Origin: Amphibacillus jilinensis Y1
GTDB lineage: Bacteria; Bacillota; Bacilli; Bacillales; Amphibacillaceae
Reading direction: 5' to 3'
Assembly (NCBI RefSeq): GCF_000306965.1
Contig: NZ_JH976436.1
Span: forward strand, 164,057-228,056
DNA: 64,000 nt
In this document: piece after piece, positions 37,298 to 46,692 of the stretch
Layout of the letters: each line of letters opens with the position of its first letter
Numbering within the stretch: position 1 is the first letter of the stretch
Translations under genes and position numbers: made by a program
The notes under the pieces: model-generated
The model's database searches: none
Told to the model about the DNA's origin: nothing
What the model saw: only the letters and a program-made list of their open reading frames with translations

Positions 37298-37327
37298 AAA
37301 AAAACTGACTTAGATGCCAGTTTTTTT
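37298..37327. terminator. Rho-independent terminator between the sugar and peptide regions
   Basis: AAAAAAACTG pairs with CAGTTTTTTT, giving a T run in both directions. On the minus strand it ends the transcript carrying the 203-residue gene at 37431. The gap 37116-37430 otherwise holds an AT-rich promoter region for the ABC ATPase and a partial R1 repeat. Confidence 0.65.
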
Positions 37328-37382
37328 GATCATGTTTTGTTATCGTGCAAAGAAAGGAGTCTTCCTTTATGAATAGTCTTTC

Positions 37383-37446
37383 AAATAGATGAGCTCTACA
37401 CTTTTTTTGAAGCGGGCGTTTTACGGGCGGTTATCTCTGTGATAAA
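37383..37446 (-). repeat. R1 repeat, leading half only, overlapping a stop codon
   Basis: TTTATCACAGAGATAACC on the minus strand supplies the codons for LSQR and the TAA stop of the 203-residue gene, followed by GCCCGTAAAACGCCCGCTTC. The trailing half with the dyad is missing. Confidence 0.65.
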
Positions 37447-38042
37447 TACTCAATTAAAGCTTGACTTTCTTCTTTATTCCTTCCAGATCCAGGAACGAAA
37501 AGATATGTATCATGAAAGGTTTGATGGTCTTTAAAAAAGAGCAAATTAGCTGTCGGTATACCATAAGCAACACCATCTATTTTCAACCATTCATGTCTTA
37601 GATCAAGCTGATTATGATTAATCAGATCGTCTAATCGAGCAATAATATTTTCATCGATTAATTGTTCAGCAAAAGGCGCGTTAGTGATTAGCAAATCAAC
37701 CTGTCCGACACCAATTGTCATCGCTAAACGTTCTAACATTTCGTAACTGTCACCTTCCATAACACCAGCTTGGTGCTGGATATACTCAAACAAAATGTCA
37801 AAATCATTATCGGTATGCAAAAGTAGCTGCTCTTCAACCGACGTCAACTCTTCTATAGTCGCTTCACTTACGACGGTGATACCTAATGGCTGATCACCTT
37901 TCGTTAACAAACCGTCTATCAACATCCACGTAAATACTAGCAGAAAAATTGAACCAATGATATGAAGCTTATAGTATTCCCAAATGTACGCGACCTTTTC
38001 TCTTACCGTCATCCCTTTTAGCGCATCTCTTAGCTTGACCAT
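37431..38042 (-). CDS. Membrane-anchored protein resembling part of a solute-binding protein
   Basis: This 203-residue protein is not a family I can name. It has a cytoplasmic N terminus, one transmembrane helix (about residues 27-47) and an outside domain. The phrases VDLLITNAPFAEQLIDENIIARLDDLIN and GVAYGIPTANLL resemble the lobe of sugar-binding proteins, but half the usual length is missing and there is no lipobox. GAGGTGG precedes the ATG. It follows the alpha-xylosidase gene by 57 bases, so it may be an accessory of the oligosaccharide importer or its sensor. The stop lies in an R1 repeat, so a longer original C terminus cannot be excluded. Confidence 0.6.
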   Translation of the reverse strand: MVKLRDALKGMTVREKVAYIWEYYKLHIIGSIFLLVFTWMLIDGLLTKGDQPLGITVVSEATIEELTSVEEQLLLHTDNDFDILFEYIQHQAGVMEGDSYEMLERLAMTIGVGQVDLLITNAPFAEQLIDENIIARLDDLINHNQLDLRHEWLKIDGVAYGIPTANLLFFKDHQTFHDTYLFVPGSGRNKEESQALIEYLSQR

Positions 38043-38099
38043 GTCCCACCTCGCTAAACGATATTAGAGGGCGAGCATACTAAACATGCCCGCCAATCC

Positions 38100-40415
38100 T
38101 TACAATGTTAATGTTAATTTATTAATACCTTTAGCAACCGCCACTTTAACACCTGTTTCTGTTGTTTCTAATTGCCCTACCGTTGTTGACCGTATCTGTT
38201 CGTTACTTATCACTTCTACAGTAAAGGGTTCTTCAGTCTGAGAAGTCGTTATCTCAATTGAATCATTTTCTTTTACAACGGAGAAGCGCTTACACAAGAT
38301 TCCTGCACTATTATAAATAGGTAACTCTACCCTGCTATTGTCTTGTAATTGATAGAGTCGTAATGTAATAGATGCTGCATAATCATATACAGGTTGGGTC
38401 TGATCACTTCCAATCGGCAAAATCGTGTTTTCTCGAACAAAGAGTGGCAAACTATAATAGTCATAGTGGGTTTTAACCCATGAACCACCTTCGATAACTT
38501 CCCCTGATAATAAATGTGTCCAAGTTCCTGCAGGTAAGTAAAATGAGCCAAGACCCATCTCATTAAAAATCGGTGCAACTAGTAAGCGATCACCTAGCAT
38601 ATATTGTCGGTCTAACGCCTCTGTTAGTGGATCTTCAGGGAATTCAAGCAGCATAGAACGCATAATCGGAATACCTGATTGACTGTTCTCAACAGCATGA
38701 CGATACAAATAAGGCATCAGGCGATTTTTAAGTTCAGTAAAATGGCGTGCGACAGCAACTGCTTCATCATCAAAGCGCCATGGTACACGATAAGAGGCAC
38801 TTCCATGAAATCGACTATGACTTGACAATAACCCAAATGCTGTCCATCGTTTAAACACATCAGCTGAAGCAGTGTTTTCAAAACCACCAATATCGTGACT
38901 CCAATAGCCAAAACCCGAAGTCGTCAAAGATAATCCACCACGCAAGCTTTCTGCCATGGCTTCATAAGTTGAGTCACAATCGCCACCCCAATGGACGGGG
39001 AACTTTTGACTACCAGCTGTAGCCGAACGAGCGAACACAATCGCTTCTTGTTCACCTTTTACTTCTTTTAATAAATCAAAAACAACTTGATTATAAAGGT
39101 GTGCATAATAGTTATGCATTTTTTCTGAATTTGAGCCATCATGATAAATAACATCAGTAGGAATTCGCTCACCAAAATCGGTTTTGAATGCATCAACACC
39201 CATATCAGTCAATTGTCTTAAATGCCCCTGAAACCATTGCACTGCATCTCGATTTGTAAAATCAACAATCCCCATACCCGCTTGCCAACGATCCCATTGC
39301 CATGTGTCACCATTCGGCTTTTTTATTAAATAACCTTTTTGATGTGCTTCGTGAAATAATGGTGATTTCTGAGCAATATATGGATTAATCCAAACACAAA
39401 TCTTTAAGCCTTTATCCTTTAATCGCTTTAACATCCCTTTTGGATCAGGGAAGTTGTCACGATCCCAAATAAAATTAGTCCATTCAAACCCCTCCATCCA
39501 GAAACAATCAAAATGGAACACACTTAATGGAATCCCACGTTCTGCCATTCCATCAACAAAATGTGTAACGGTTTCTTCATTGTAGTCAGTGGTAAAGGAT
39601 GTCGATAACCAGAGCCCGAATGACCAAGCAGGTGGTAATGCAGGACGTCCCGTCAGAGCCGTATAACGACGAATCACGTCTTTCGGCGCCGGTCCATTAA
39701 TAAAATAATAGTCTAATGATTCACCTTCAACACTGAATTGAGCACGTGATACTAACTCTGAACCTAACTCGAAACTGACTCTTTCCGGATGATTGACAAA
39801 AATGCCATAGCCTTTACTCGATAAATAAAAAGGAATATTTTTATAAGATTGTTCTGAGCTTGTGCCACCGTCCTCATTCCAAATCTCTACAGATTGACCG
39901 TTTTTGACGAACGGGGTAAACCGCTCACCTAGACCATATAAATGTTCGCCGACACTCAATTTAAGTTGACCGCGCATATAAGGTTGCTGATCCGGGCCTT
40001 CGATCCATGCTAATCCTTTTTGATCAGCAACAGTTAATTGACCGGCGACATTGTCAAAAATCATTTGAAAATCTTGCTTATTCAGCTTAAGTGTCAGCGC
40101 ACCACTTGAAAAGATCAGTTGTTGATCTGTTTCATCTATCTGTAAAACTTGATTTCGATTAGCAACAGCATAATTGGGATACTTCTCCTTCTCACCTTGG
40201 TAATGCCACGTTTGAACACGAATAACATCGTCCAGTGGTGCCGTTAATTTAATCGTTAAAAGCGGTCCATCTAGTGTATCGCCACGATGATTAATATATT
40301 TACATGGTGCAAATAGGGTTAGGGCTTTTTCTTCTACTTTAAAATCATATATCTCTTTGGGAAAATGAATATGATAACCTTCTTTTACTAACCAATTGCC
40401 ATCAGTGAATTTCAT
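38100..40415 (-). CDS. yicI: Alpha-xylosidase, GH31 (YicI type)
   Basis: Removes alpha-1,6-linked xylose from the non-reducing end of xyloglucan oligosaccharides. The 771-residue protein keeps the YicI active site with a constant offset of three: nucleophile Asp413 in FKTDFGERIP, acid/base Asp479 in WGGDCDS, and the xylose-specifying residues Phe274, Cys304, Phe305, Trp342 and Lys411 (YicI 277, 307, 308, 345, 414). This argues for alpha-xylosidase rather than alpha-glucosidase. No signal peptide. GCGGAGGAG precedes the ATG, and the GH42 gene ends 18 bases upstream. Confidence 0.93.
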   Translation of the reverse strand: MKFTDGNWLVKEGYHIHFPKEIYDFKVEEKALTLFAPCKYINHRGDTLDGPLLTIKLTAPLDDVIRVQTWHYQGEKEKYPNYAVANRNQVLQIDETDQQLIFSSGALTLKLNKQDFQMIFDNVAGQLTVADQKGLAWIEGPDQQPYMRGQLKLSVGEHLYGLGERFTPFVKNGQSVEIWNEDGGTSSEQSYKNIPFYLSSKGYGIFVNHPERVSFELGSELVSRAQFSVEGESLDYYFINGPAPKDVIRRYTALTGRPALPPAWSFGLWLSTSFTTDYNEETVTHFVDGMAERGIPLSVFHFDCFWMEGFEWTNFIWDRDNFPDPKGMLKRLKDKGLKICVWINPYIAQKSPLFHEAHQKGYLIKKPNGDTWQWDRWQAGMGIVDFTNRDAVQWFQGHLRQLTDMGVDAFKTDFGERIPTDVIYHDGSNSEKMHNYYAHLYNQVVFDLLKEVKGEQEAIVFARSATAGSQKFPVHWGGDCDSTYEAMAESLRGGLSLTTSGFGYWSHDIGGFENTASADVFKRWTAFGLLSSHSRFHGSASYRVPWRFDDEAVAVARHFTELKNRLMPYLYRHAVENSQSGIPIMRSMLLEFPEDPLTEALDRQYMLGDRLLVAPIFNEMGLGSFYLPAGTWTHLLSGEVIEGGSWVKTHYDYYSLPLFVRENTILPIGSDQTQPVYDYAASITLRLYQLQDNSRVELPIYNSAGILCKRFSVVKENDSIEITTSQTEEPFTVEVISNEQIRSTTVGQLETTETGVKVAVAKGINKLTLTL

Positions 40416-40433
40416 TGTCTCTCCTCCGCTTCT

Positions 40434-42467
40434 CTATTCTTGTCTTTTTAATACGAGCACACCATGACCCTCAATCGTCGATAAACCATCATAGCATTGG
40501 TCATTTAAAAGATCAGCATAACGATACTCTCCTGTAAGAAAATGCGCTTGGTCATGATTATGATTGATAACAAACAGAAAACGTTGATCAACGTTTTCTC
40601 TAGCACAAACTTCGACACCAGGATCAGACACAAGGGTAGGTGTTAATTGCTTTTCATCTTGAAGGGTAGCCACGAAATCATCAATAAACCGTTGTTCAGG
40701 ACTCGAGGCGATATAATAAGCCTGACCTTTTCCAAATGCATTTCGAGTTAATGCAGGCATTCCAGCATAAAAATCAGATTGATAAGTGGCGAGCACTTCT
40801 GCTCCTTTACTATGAATTAAATCAAACAATATACTACAGGTGTATTTTCCTGATAACTTTCCGTAGGGTTTATCAAAAGTCATCTGATTTTTCACCGTTG
40901 GGTCAAGTGCATCAATTTCCTCAACCCAAATCCCAACAAGTTCTCTAAGTTCACCAGGGTAGCCGCCTAATGTAACCAAATCCGTTTCATTAACAATTCC
41001 ACTAAAAAAAGTGGTAACAAACGTGCCACCATTTGTGACAAATGTTTTTAATCGATCAGCATGGCCTTCTTTAACCATATAAAGAACAGGAGCAATGACA
41101 ATGTCATATTGGTTTAAATCTGTTTCAACACCAATCATGTCGACGGGAATGTTACGCTCATAAAAGGCACGATAGTATTTGTGTACTTCTTCGACATAAT
41201 CAAGCGCAATCGATGGACCGCTGGACAAATCAATCGCCCAACGATTCTCCCAATCAAAGATAATGGCTACCTTAGCTTTAACACGAGTTCCCATCGTTTG
41301 GTCACCTAATGTTTGCAATTCTTGCCCTAATTGGGCACATTCTTTAAAAACACGGGTATGTTCATGACCAACATGTTCAATGACAGCACCATGATACTTC
41401 TCAGTAGCTCCACGAGAACGACGAAGTTGAAAAAACATGACTGTATCTGCCCCATGAGCAATCGCTTGATAACTCCATAATCGCATGATACCAGGACGTT
41501 TTAGTGCATTATAAGCTTGCCAATTTTGCTGTGAAGGGGTTTGTTCCATTAACATAAATGGCTGACCGTCTTTTAAACCGCGCATTAAATCATGGGTCAT
41601 CGCTGTCATACTAATCGGTGTCTGAATCGATGGATAGTTATCCCATGAGATGATATCAATTTCCTTGGCCCATTTAAAGTAGTCTAGTTCTTGATATAAT
41701 CCCATTAAGTTCGTCGTTACAGGAATATCACTAACGTATTTCTTAATTTGATCGCGCTCTAATTTGTACGATTCTAACAAGCTATCCGATTGAAATCGAC
41801 GATAATCGAGTGACATCCCTTGAAAATTACTGTTCTGACCGTTTTGCCATTCTTCGGATAAGCCACTTGGCGCAACAATCTCATCCCACTGGTAAAAAGT
41901 ATGCCCCCAAAACGCCGTGTTCCAAGCTTTATTTAGTGCATCAAGTGTTTGATAGCGTTGTTTTAACCAAACCCTAAATTGCTTTTCGCACTGATCACAG
42001 TAGCAATAACCACTATACTCGTTTGAGACATGCCATGCGACAATGGCCGGATGACCGTGATAGCGTACCGCTATTTTCTCTGCTAAACGAGAAGCATACT
42101 TTAAATAGGTTGGACTATTTGGACATGAATGATGTCTCCCCCCATATTTACGCTTTCTTCCATCAAAATCTACTCTGCTAATATCCGGATAGTGCTTTGC
42201 CATCCAAGCAGGATGCGCAGCCGTACCTGTTGCCAAACAAACATAAATACCAGCTTGATATAAACGATCAATCGTTTGATCTAAATCGGAAAAATCATAC
42301 GTTGATTCATCTCGTTGAATAAGTGCCCAACCAAAAACATTGATCGTAGCTACATCAATACCAGCTTTTTTAAACATCCGCTGATCTTCTACCCATGTTT
42401 CAGTATCCCACTGCTCGGGATTATAATCACCACCATACCAAATTTTATTTAACCGTTCATTTAGCAT
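40434..42467 (-). CDS. Beta-galactosidase, GH42
   Basis: Removes terminal beta-galactose, here probably the xyloglucan L side chain. The complete 677-residue protein has the acid/base Glu150 in WHVSNEYSGYC, the nucleophile in FMLMEQTPSQQNW near residue 312, and the zinc cysteines 115, 155, 157 and 160. A trimerisation-type domain (FDWENRWAIDLSSGPSIAL) and a small C-terminal beta domain follow. No signal peptide. AGGAGG precedes the ATG at 42467. A strong hairpin lies 36 bases upstream. It is distinct from the partial GH42 at the left edge, to which it is only moderately similar. Confidence 0.93.
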   Translation of the reverse strand: MLNERLNKIWYGGDYNPEQWDTETWVEDQRMFKKAGIDVATINVFGWALIQRDESTYDFSDLDQTIDRLYQAGIYVCLATGTAAHPAWMAKHYPDISRVDFDGRKRKYGGRHHSCPNSPTYLKYASRLAEKIAVRYHGHPAIVAWHVSNEYSGYCYCDQCEKQFRVWLKQRYQTLDALNKAWNTAFWGHTFYQWDEIVAPSGLSEEWQNGQNSNFQGMSLDYRRFQSDSLLESYKLERDQIKKYVSDIPVTTNLMGLYQELDYFKWAKEIDIISWDNYPSIQTPISMTAMTHDLMRGLKDGQPFMLMEQTPSQQNWQAYNALKRPGIMRLWSYQAIAHGADTVMFFQLRRSRGATEKYHGAVIEHVGHEHTRVFKECAQLGQELQTLGDQTMGTRVKAKVAIIFDWENRWAIDLSSGPSIALDYVEEVHKYYRAFYERNIPVDMIGVETDLNQYDIVIAPVLYMVKEGHADRLKTFVTNGGTFVTTFFSGIVNETDLVTLGGYPGELRELVGIWVEEIDALDPTVKNQMTFDKPYGKLSGKYTCSILFDLIHSKGAEVLATYQSDFYAGMPALTRNAFGKGQAYYIASSPEQRFIDDFVATLQDEKQLTPTLVSDPGVEVCARENVDQRFLFVINHNHDQAHFLTGEYRYADLLNDQCYDGLSTIEGHGVLVLKRQE

Positions 42468-42502
42468 GCATATACCTCCTGTTATGTAAAGTTCAGAACA
42501 GC

Positions 42503-42537
42503 TTGAGCCTGGTTTCCAAATTGGAAAGCAGGCTCAA
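42503..42537. other. Strong stem-loop in the leader of the GH42-GH31 operon
   Basis: TTGAGCCTG and TTTCCAA pair with TTGGAAA and CAGGCTCAA, 16 pairs with one mismatch and a one-base centre. On the minus strand the T run comes before the stem, not after, so it does not look like a terminator for the upstream gene. It may stabilise the mRNA or be an operator. Confidence 0.5.
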
Positions 42538-42540
42538 AAA

Positions 42541-42709
42541 ATAAAACAAACCTTCAATAATGGGCGGAGAGCTACAAGATGTAGCTCATTTAGACGTGGC
42601 CCTACAGGACGCGGCGATCTTAGTCTGTAATCCTTCTAAAAGACGTGGCGTTTTTAGTCTACGATCTTACTCGCCCACTGATTGTTAGTTGAGTGAATCA
42701 GGACCATTT
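42541..42709 (-). repeat. R1 intergenic repeat, leading edge missing
   Basis: Minus-strand orientation, starting 12 bases after the binding-protein stop. It keeps the CAATCAGTGGGCG / CGCCCATTATT dyad, several GACGTGGC modules and the trailing GAAGGTTTGTTTTAT, but lacks the TTTATCACAG edge seen in other copies. Confidence 0.7.
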
Positions 42710-42720
42710 ATTCCTTAAAA

Positions 42721-44415
42721 CTAGTTAACTTCTCCACCCCATAATTCAAGTATGTTTTGCGTCAACTTTGTCATCTCTTGGTTTAATTTCTCTACATTAG
42801 CGGTTTCAAGTTCATCAAGCATCGCATTCCAAAGGTCATCAAAATCTTCTGGATCAGCTAAAATCGCTTGGGTAATTCGTTGTTCGGTAATATCATCAGC
42901 CCGCTGCTGGATAATCGCAATATCTGAGCCTGCTGGAATTGAGAAATTGTATGCTGCACCGTGATTAGATAGTTGCAATTCATCTTGGGGTGGGAACCAA
43001 TCAATCCAAAGCTCCATATCATATTCTGCTAACACTTCTTTTTCCACATCAAGCTGATTTTCAATCACTTGTTCTCGTGTATTTACAGTAATCGACTGAC
43101 CATTGGAATCGACAGCTCCTGTTCCCCAATTCGGGAACGGATGAATATAGTAACCAAAGCCGGTTTCTTTCGAGAAATTCCCGTCTGTATTCATTCGTTC
43201 ACGAACCTCATCGAATAATACACGTTGTCCATCTACTATTTCATAATGTTCACCTTCAATCCCCCAGTTCAATAGGATTTGTGCTTCTTCTGAGGCCATC
43301 CAATTTAGAAAATCAAAAGCTAAGTCAGGATGTTCACTTGTAGACGAAATCGCAATCCCCCAACCTCCGGCAAAACCATAATCTTTTAAGGCTTGATGGA
43401 CATGATCTTCACTTAACGTGACCGGTAATGGTGCATAAGTGCGTTCTTCCATATCATCTTCTATTAATGCAAAACGCGCATCATTTATATTCCAATCTTG
43501 ATCAGCAACCGCTAATACTCTTCCGGAAGAGATTTTAGAAATATAAGTATCCTGTGTATGGGTAAAGGATTCAGGATCCAATAAGCCTTTTACATTCATA
43601 CCATTTAACCATTGAAAATAGTCACGGTATTCTGGTTCTAAAAATTTGTAAATTGTTTCTCCAGTGTTGGTATCAACCGACCATTGGCCATCATCTGGAA
43701 AACCACCAGCAAAGCCTGCTGGGTTGCCAACTGTAATAAGCCAGCGCCAATCACTACCTTGTAACGCTAATGGAATCGTCTTTTGTCCATTAATTTCTGG
43801 ATACATTTCAGTATATTCTGTTAAGGCATCTTCAAATTCTTCTAACGTGGTGATCTCTGGATGACCTAGTTCACGAAGGACATCTAATTGGATTTGGAAG
43901 GTACCTGATGTTTCTAATGGTTCATCGTGTACGCCATAAGTTCCTACATTATAAATATTAGGATCATCAACTGAATTGCGCAAACGATCTAATTGGTCGC
44001 CATACATCGCCTTTAAATGATCGCCGCGTTCTTCAATCATTTCATCGAGCTTAATGACACCGCCCGCGTCAATTAACATCCCTATATCACCTTTAGCAAA
44101 AATCAGGTCTGGATAATCCCCACTGGCAATCATTAATGGAATCGTTTCGTCATTTCCACCGACTGGATAATCAATATCTAAAATCACGCCCGTTGCTTCA
44201 GTGATTTTTTCTGCAACAGGGTCATCAAACGATTTATCTTCACCATCTTCATTATAGAAAGTAAGTGTCACCGGTTCGTCAGAGCTCGGTGTTTCCTCTG
44301 TTGATCCGCCGTCATCACCATCTGTGTTGGTTTCTTCATTATCACCTCCACATCCTGCTAAGAAAAGGAGACCTGACACGAATAACAAGATAAAAATTGA
44401 TAATGTCTTTTTCAT
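42721..44415 (-). CDS. Oligosaccharide-binding lipoprotein, LplA type
   Basis: Receptor for the importer at 44465-46405. The 564-residue protein has a lipoprotein signal peptide with lipobox FLAGC at about residue 22, an acidic linker (NEETNTDGDDGGSTEE), and a large family 1 fold. With this enzyme set the ligand is probably a xyloglucan oligosaccharide. GGAGGG precedes the ATG. Unlike the other importers in the window, the binding protein is the last gene of its operon, 49 bases after the permease, and it is followed by an R1 repeat. Confidence 0.88.
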   Translation of the reverse strand: MKKTLSIFILLFVSGLLFLAGCGGDNEETNTDGDDGGSTEETPSSDEPVTLTFYNEDGEDKSFDDPVAEKITEATGVILDIDYPVGGNDETIPLMIASGDYPDLIFAKGDIGMLIDAGGVIKLDEMIEERGDHLKAMYGDQLDRLRNSVDDPNIYNVGTYGVHDEPLETSGTFQIQLDVLRELGHPEITTLEEFEDALTEYTEMYPEINGQKTIPLALQGSDWRWLITVGNPAGFAGGFPDDGQWSVDTNTGETIYKFLEPEYRDYFQWLNGMNVKGLLDPESFTHTQDTYISKISSGRVLAVADQDWNINDARFALIEDDMEERTYAPLPVTLSEDHVHQALKDYGFAGGWGIAISSTSEHPDLAFDFLNWMASEEAQILLNWGIEGEHYEIVDGQRVLFDEVRERMNTDGNFSKETGFGYYIHPFPNWGTGAVDSNGQSITVNTREQVIENQLDVEKEVLAEYDMELWIDWFPPQDELQLSNHGAAYNFSIPAGSDIAIIQQRADDITEQRITQAILADPEDFDDLWNAMLDELETANVEKLNQEMTKLTQNILELWGGEVN

Positions 44416-44464
44416 AATTACCCTCCATTTTTTAAATACTTATTTATATTAATTTTCATTAATA

Positions 44465-45349
44465 TCATGTTTTTACTGCACCTAGCGTTAATCCAGTAAC
44501 AAAATAGCGTTGTAAAAATGGATAGACAAGTAAGATCGGTACTGTGGCTATAATGGTAATTGCCATCTGAATCGACTGGGGATTAGTTTGACCGGCAATG
44601 ATCTCTGCATTAGCTGATGTTACATCACCACTTTGAATATTCGTGTTATCCAGTATTTTCATTAGTTCAAACTGCAATGTCGATAAATTTGCATTGCCAC
44701 GAGCGTATAAATACGTATCAAACCAGCTATTCCATTGTTGTACCGCTAAGAATAATGAAATTGTTGCAACAACGGGTAAACTTAATGGAATAATGATTTT
44801 CCAAAAAATAGTGAAATCATTAGCACCATCCATTTTTGCTGATTCGGTTAATGCAATTGGAATACCATCCATAAATGATCGAATCACAATGACGTTAAAA
44901 GCCGATAATAGCAGTGGTAAAATGTAAACTAAGAAGTTATTCATTAAACCTAATTCACGAATCAACATATATTCCGGTATTAAACCACCACTAACAAACA
45001 TGGTAATGACAAGAATGATACTAATCGGGACATTAAAAATAAAATCTCGTCGACTTAAAGTATACGCTAACATGGTACTCGCAATAATGCCTGTTACCGT
45101 TCCAACGACTGTTCTCAATACTGACATGCCAAAGGCTGACCATAAATTATTCCTTCCACCGAATATCTCTTGATAGTTGGCCCATGTAAATTGACGCGGA
45201 TAAATATGAAGCCCGCCTCTTGCTGTATCTGTCGCATCATTGAGAGAAATAGCCAAAATATTCAAAAACGGGTACAGTGTCACAATAATGACACCGATCA
45301 TTAAAATGAGTAAAACAATATCAAAAACCGTTATCCGGCGCTTTTTCAT
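44465..45349 (-). CDS. Oligosaccharide ABC transporter permease, LplC type
   Basis: A 294-residue membrane subunit with six hydrophobic segments, the start RRITVFDIVLLILMIGVIIV, the coupling loop ALTESAKMDGANDFTIFWKI near residue 180 and the characteristic ending GLTLGAVKT. It is related to the LplC-type permease at 5338 and works with the LplB-type partner 43 bases upstream. The ATG at 45349 follows GAGGGGAG. No ATPase gene is nearby, as is usual for this class. Confidence 0.9.
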   Translation of the reverse strand: MKKRRITVFDIVLLILMIGVIIVTLYPFLNILAISLNDATDTARGGLHIYPRQFTWANYQEIFGGRNNLWSAFGMSVLRTVVGTVTGIIASTMLAYTLSRRDFIFNVPISIILVITMFVSGGLIPEYMLIRELGLMNNFLVYILPLLLSAFNVIVIRSFMDGIPIALTESAKMDGANDFTIFWKIIIPLSLPVVATISLFLAVQQWNSWFDTYLYARGNANLSTLQFELMKILDNTNIQSGDVTSANAEIIAGQTNPQSIQMAITIIATVPILLVYPFLQRYFVTGLTLGAVKT

Positions 45350-45391
45350 GATGATACTCCCCTCTCAAAAGAACCTCTGTCTAAAATTTAA

Positions 45392-46405
45392 TTAAAACAC
45401 ACGACCTTCTCCTACTTTTTTTGCTACACTATTTGCAACCACAATAAGAATAACGCTAATAACAGATTTAAAAATCCCAATCGCCGTCCCAAATGAATAG
45501 CGGAACATGCCAATACCGTAATTCAGAGCATATAAGTCAATAACAAGTGCACGTTCACTGACAATATTGTTTCCTAATAACATTTGTTTTTCAAATCCGA
45601 TGTTGATTAGATTACCGATATTAAGAATCAATAATACGATAATGACAGGTCGGATACTCGGCAAAGTGATATGCCACATCTGTCGCCATCTTGATGCACC
45701 ATCCACTTTAGCTGCCTCATAAAGTTGTGGATCTGTACCTGCCATAGCAGCAAAATAGATAATCGCATTCCAGCCCGTTGATTTCCAAACCTCAGCAGCC
45801 GTCACCACACCCCAAAACATCCCTGGTCTTGCCATAAAATTAATTGGTGAATCAACTAATCCGATTGAAGTTAACAGATTATTAACAGGACCACTTATTG
45901 ATAGCATGGTCGTGACAATATTTGCTACAATCACCCACGAAACAAAGTGAGGTAAATAAGAGATGGTCTGCGTTAATTTTTTTAATTTGGTAAATCGCAT
46001 TTCATTTAACAATAAAGCAAAGGTGATCGCTGCTAACGTACCGAATACTAATCCTAAAATCCCCATACCGATCGTATTTTCTAATGCACGATAAAAAGTA
46101 GGTTCATTAAATAAATCTCTAAAATGCTTTAGACCAACCCAGCTTTGTTCAAAGAAGCTATTCTGTGGTTGATAATCTTGAAATGCCATTGTCCAACCCA
46201 AAACAGGTAGGTAACGAAAGACGATTAACCAAATAACAAAGGGTAATGACATAAGAAGAAGCGCTTTTTGGTTCTTTAACCGCTGCCAACCATTTTTCTC
46301 ACCAGGCGATCGTTTAGGTTGCTTTCCCTTCTTTCCCGTTTGATTAATCGTTGGTGTAACAGGCATATTCACTTCCGGGGTAACTGGTAATAAGTTTTTA
46401 CTCAT
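45392..46405 (-). CDS. Oligosaccharide ABC transporter permease, LplB type
   Basis: A 337-residue permease with an extended, basic, proline-rich cytoplasmic N terminus (about 45 residues, PVTPEVNMPVTPTINQTGKK), then six hydrophobic segments, the phrase FRYLPVLGWTMAFQDYQPQN and the coupling loop QLYEAAKVDGASRWRQMWHI. The frame is open to 46483, but the ATG at 46405 has AGGGAGAGAG upstream. First gene of the importer operon; a good cre-like site lies 55 bases before the start. Confidence 0.9.
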   Translation of the reverse strand: MSKNLLPVTPEVNMPVTPTINQTGKKGKQPKRSPGEKNGWQRLKNQKALLLMSLPFVIWLIVFRYLPVLGWTMAFQDYQPQNSFFEQSWVGLKHFRDLFNEPTFYRALENTIGMGILGLVFGTLAAITFALLLNEMRFTKLKKLTQTISYLPHFVSWVIVANIVTTMLSISGPVNNLLTSIGLVDSPINFMARPGMFWGVVTAAEVWKSTGWNAIIYFAAMAGTDPQLYEAAKVDGASRWRQMWHITLPSIRPVIIVLLILNIGNLINIGFEKQMLLGNNIVSERALVIDLYALNYGIGMFRYSFGTAIGIFKSVISVILIVVANSVAKKVGEGRVF

Positions 46406-46459
46406 TATTTCTCTCTCCCTTGCTTTACTCGCTTTAACCCTTGCTACAATTATTATATA

Positions 46460-46473
46460 AGTAAACGCTTTCA
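46460..46473 (-). promoter_or_regulatory. Candidate cre (CcpA) site
   Basis: TGAAAGCGTTTACT on the minus strand matches the cre consensus except for the last base. It lies upstream of the xyloglucan-type importer and would couple it to catabolite repression. Confidence 0.55.
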
Positions 46474-46544
46474 ATAAAAACATAACTATCTAGACATAAA
46501 AACAAGCAAAAATTAGACGTCTTATATTTCCCCAGTAGTAAACC

Positions 46545-46640
46545 CGTGAATCAGGACATTATCGTCCGCATCACTCACCTAAATAGATTACCTCTGTTTT
46601 CTATTTTGAGGGGGATTTACGGACACTATCTGTGATAAAT
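46545..46640 (-). repeat. R1 repeat, leading half
   Basis: Starts at 46640 as TTTATCACAGATAGTGTCCG directly at the T run of the DUF4340 terminator, continues with CTCAAAATAGA and AATCTATTTAGG, and ends in TGTCCTGATTCACG. The trailing dyad is missing. Confidence 0.65.
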
Positions 46641-46671
46641 AAAAACACACCCAGCAAGATATGTGGATGTG
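46636..46671 (-). terminator. Terminator of the DUF4340 gene
   Basis: On the minus strand CACATCCA pairs with TGGGTGTG (one G-T pair) across a 10-base loop, followed by TTTTTATTTA. It begins about 22 bases after the DUF4340 stop. The R1 repeat begins in its T tract. Confidence 0.65.
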
Positions 46672-46692
46672 CTTCCGGTGAACGTTGTATCG

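Noticed and set aside
37352-37392. Tiny ORF with a good ribosome site (MNSLSNR)
   Set aside because: Only seven codons, ending in an R1 repeat; there is no support beyond the AAAGGAG match.
38281-38296. Cre-like sequence inside the GH31 gene
   Set aside because: It lies deep in the coding region near the 3' end with no promoter nearby; probably chance.
42503-42537. Hairpin as terminator of the importer operon
   Set aside because: On the minus strand the T run precedes the stem, so it cannot form a normal intrinsic terminator for that direction.
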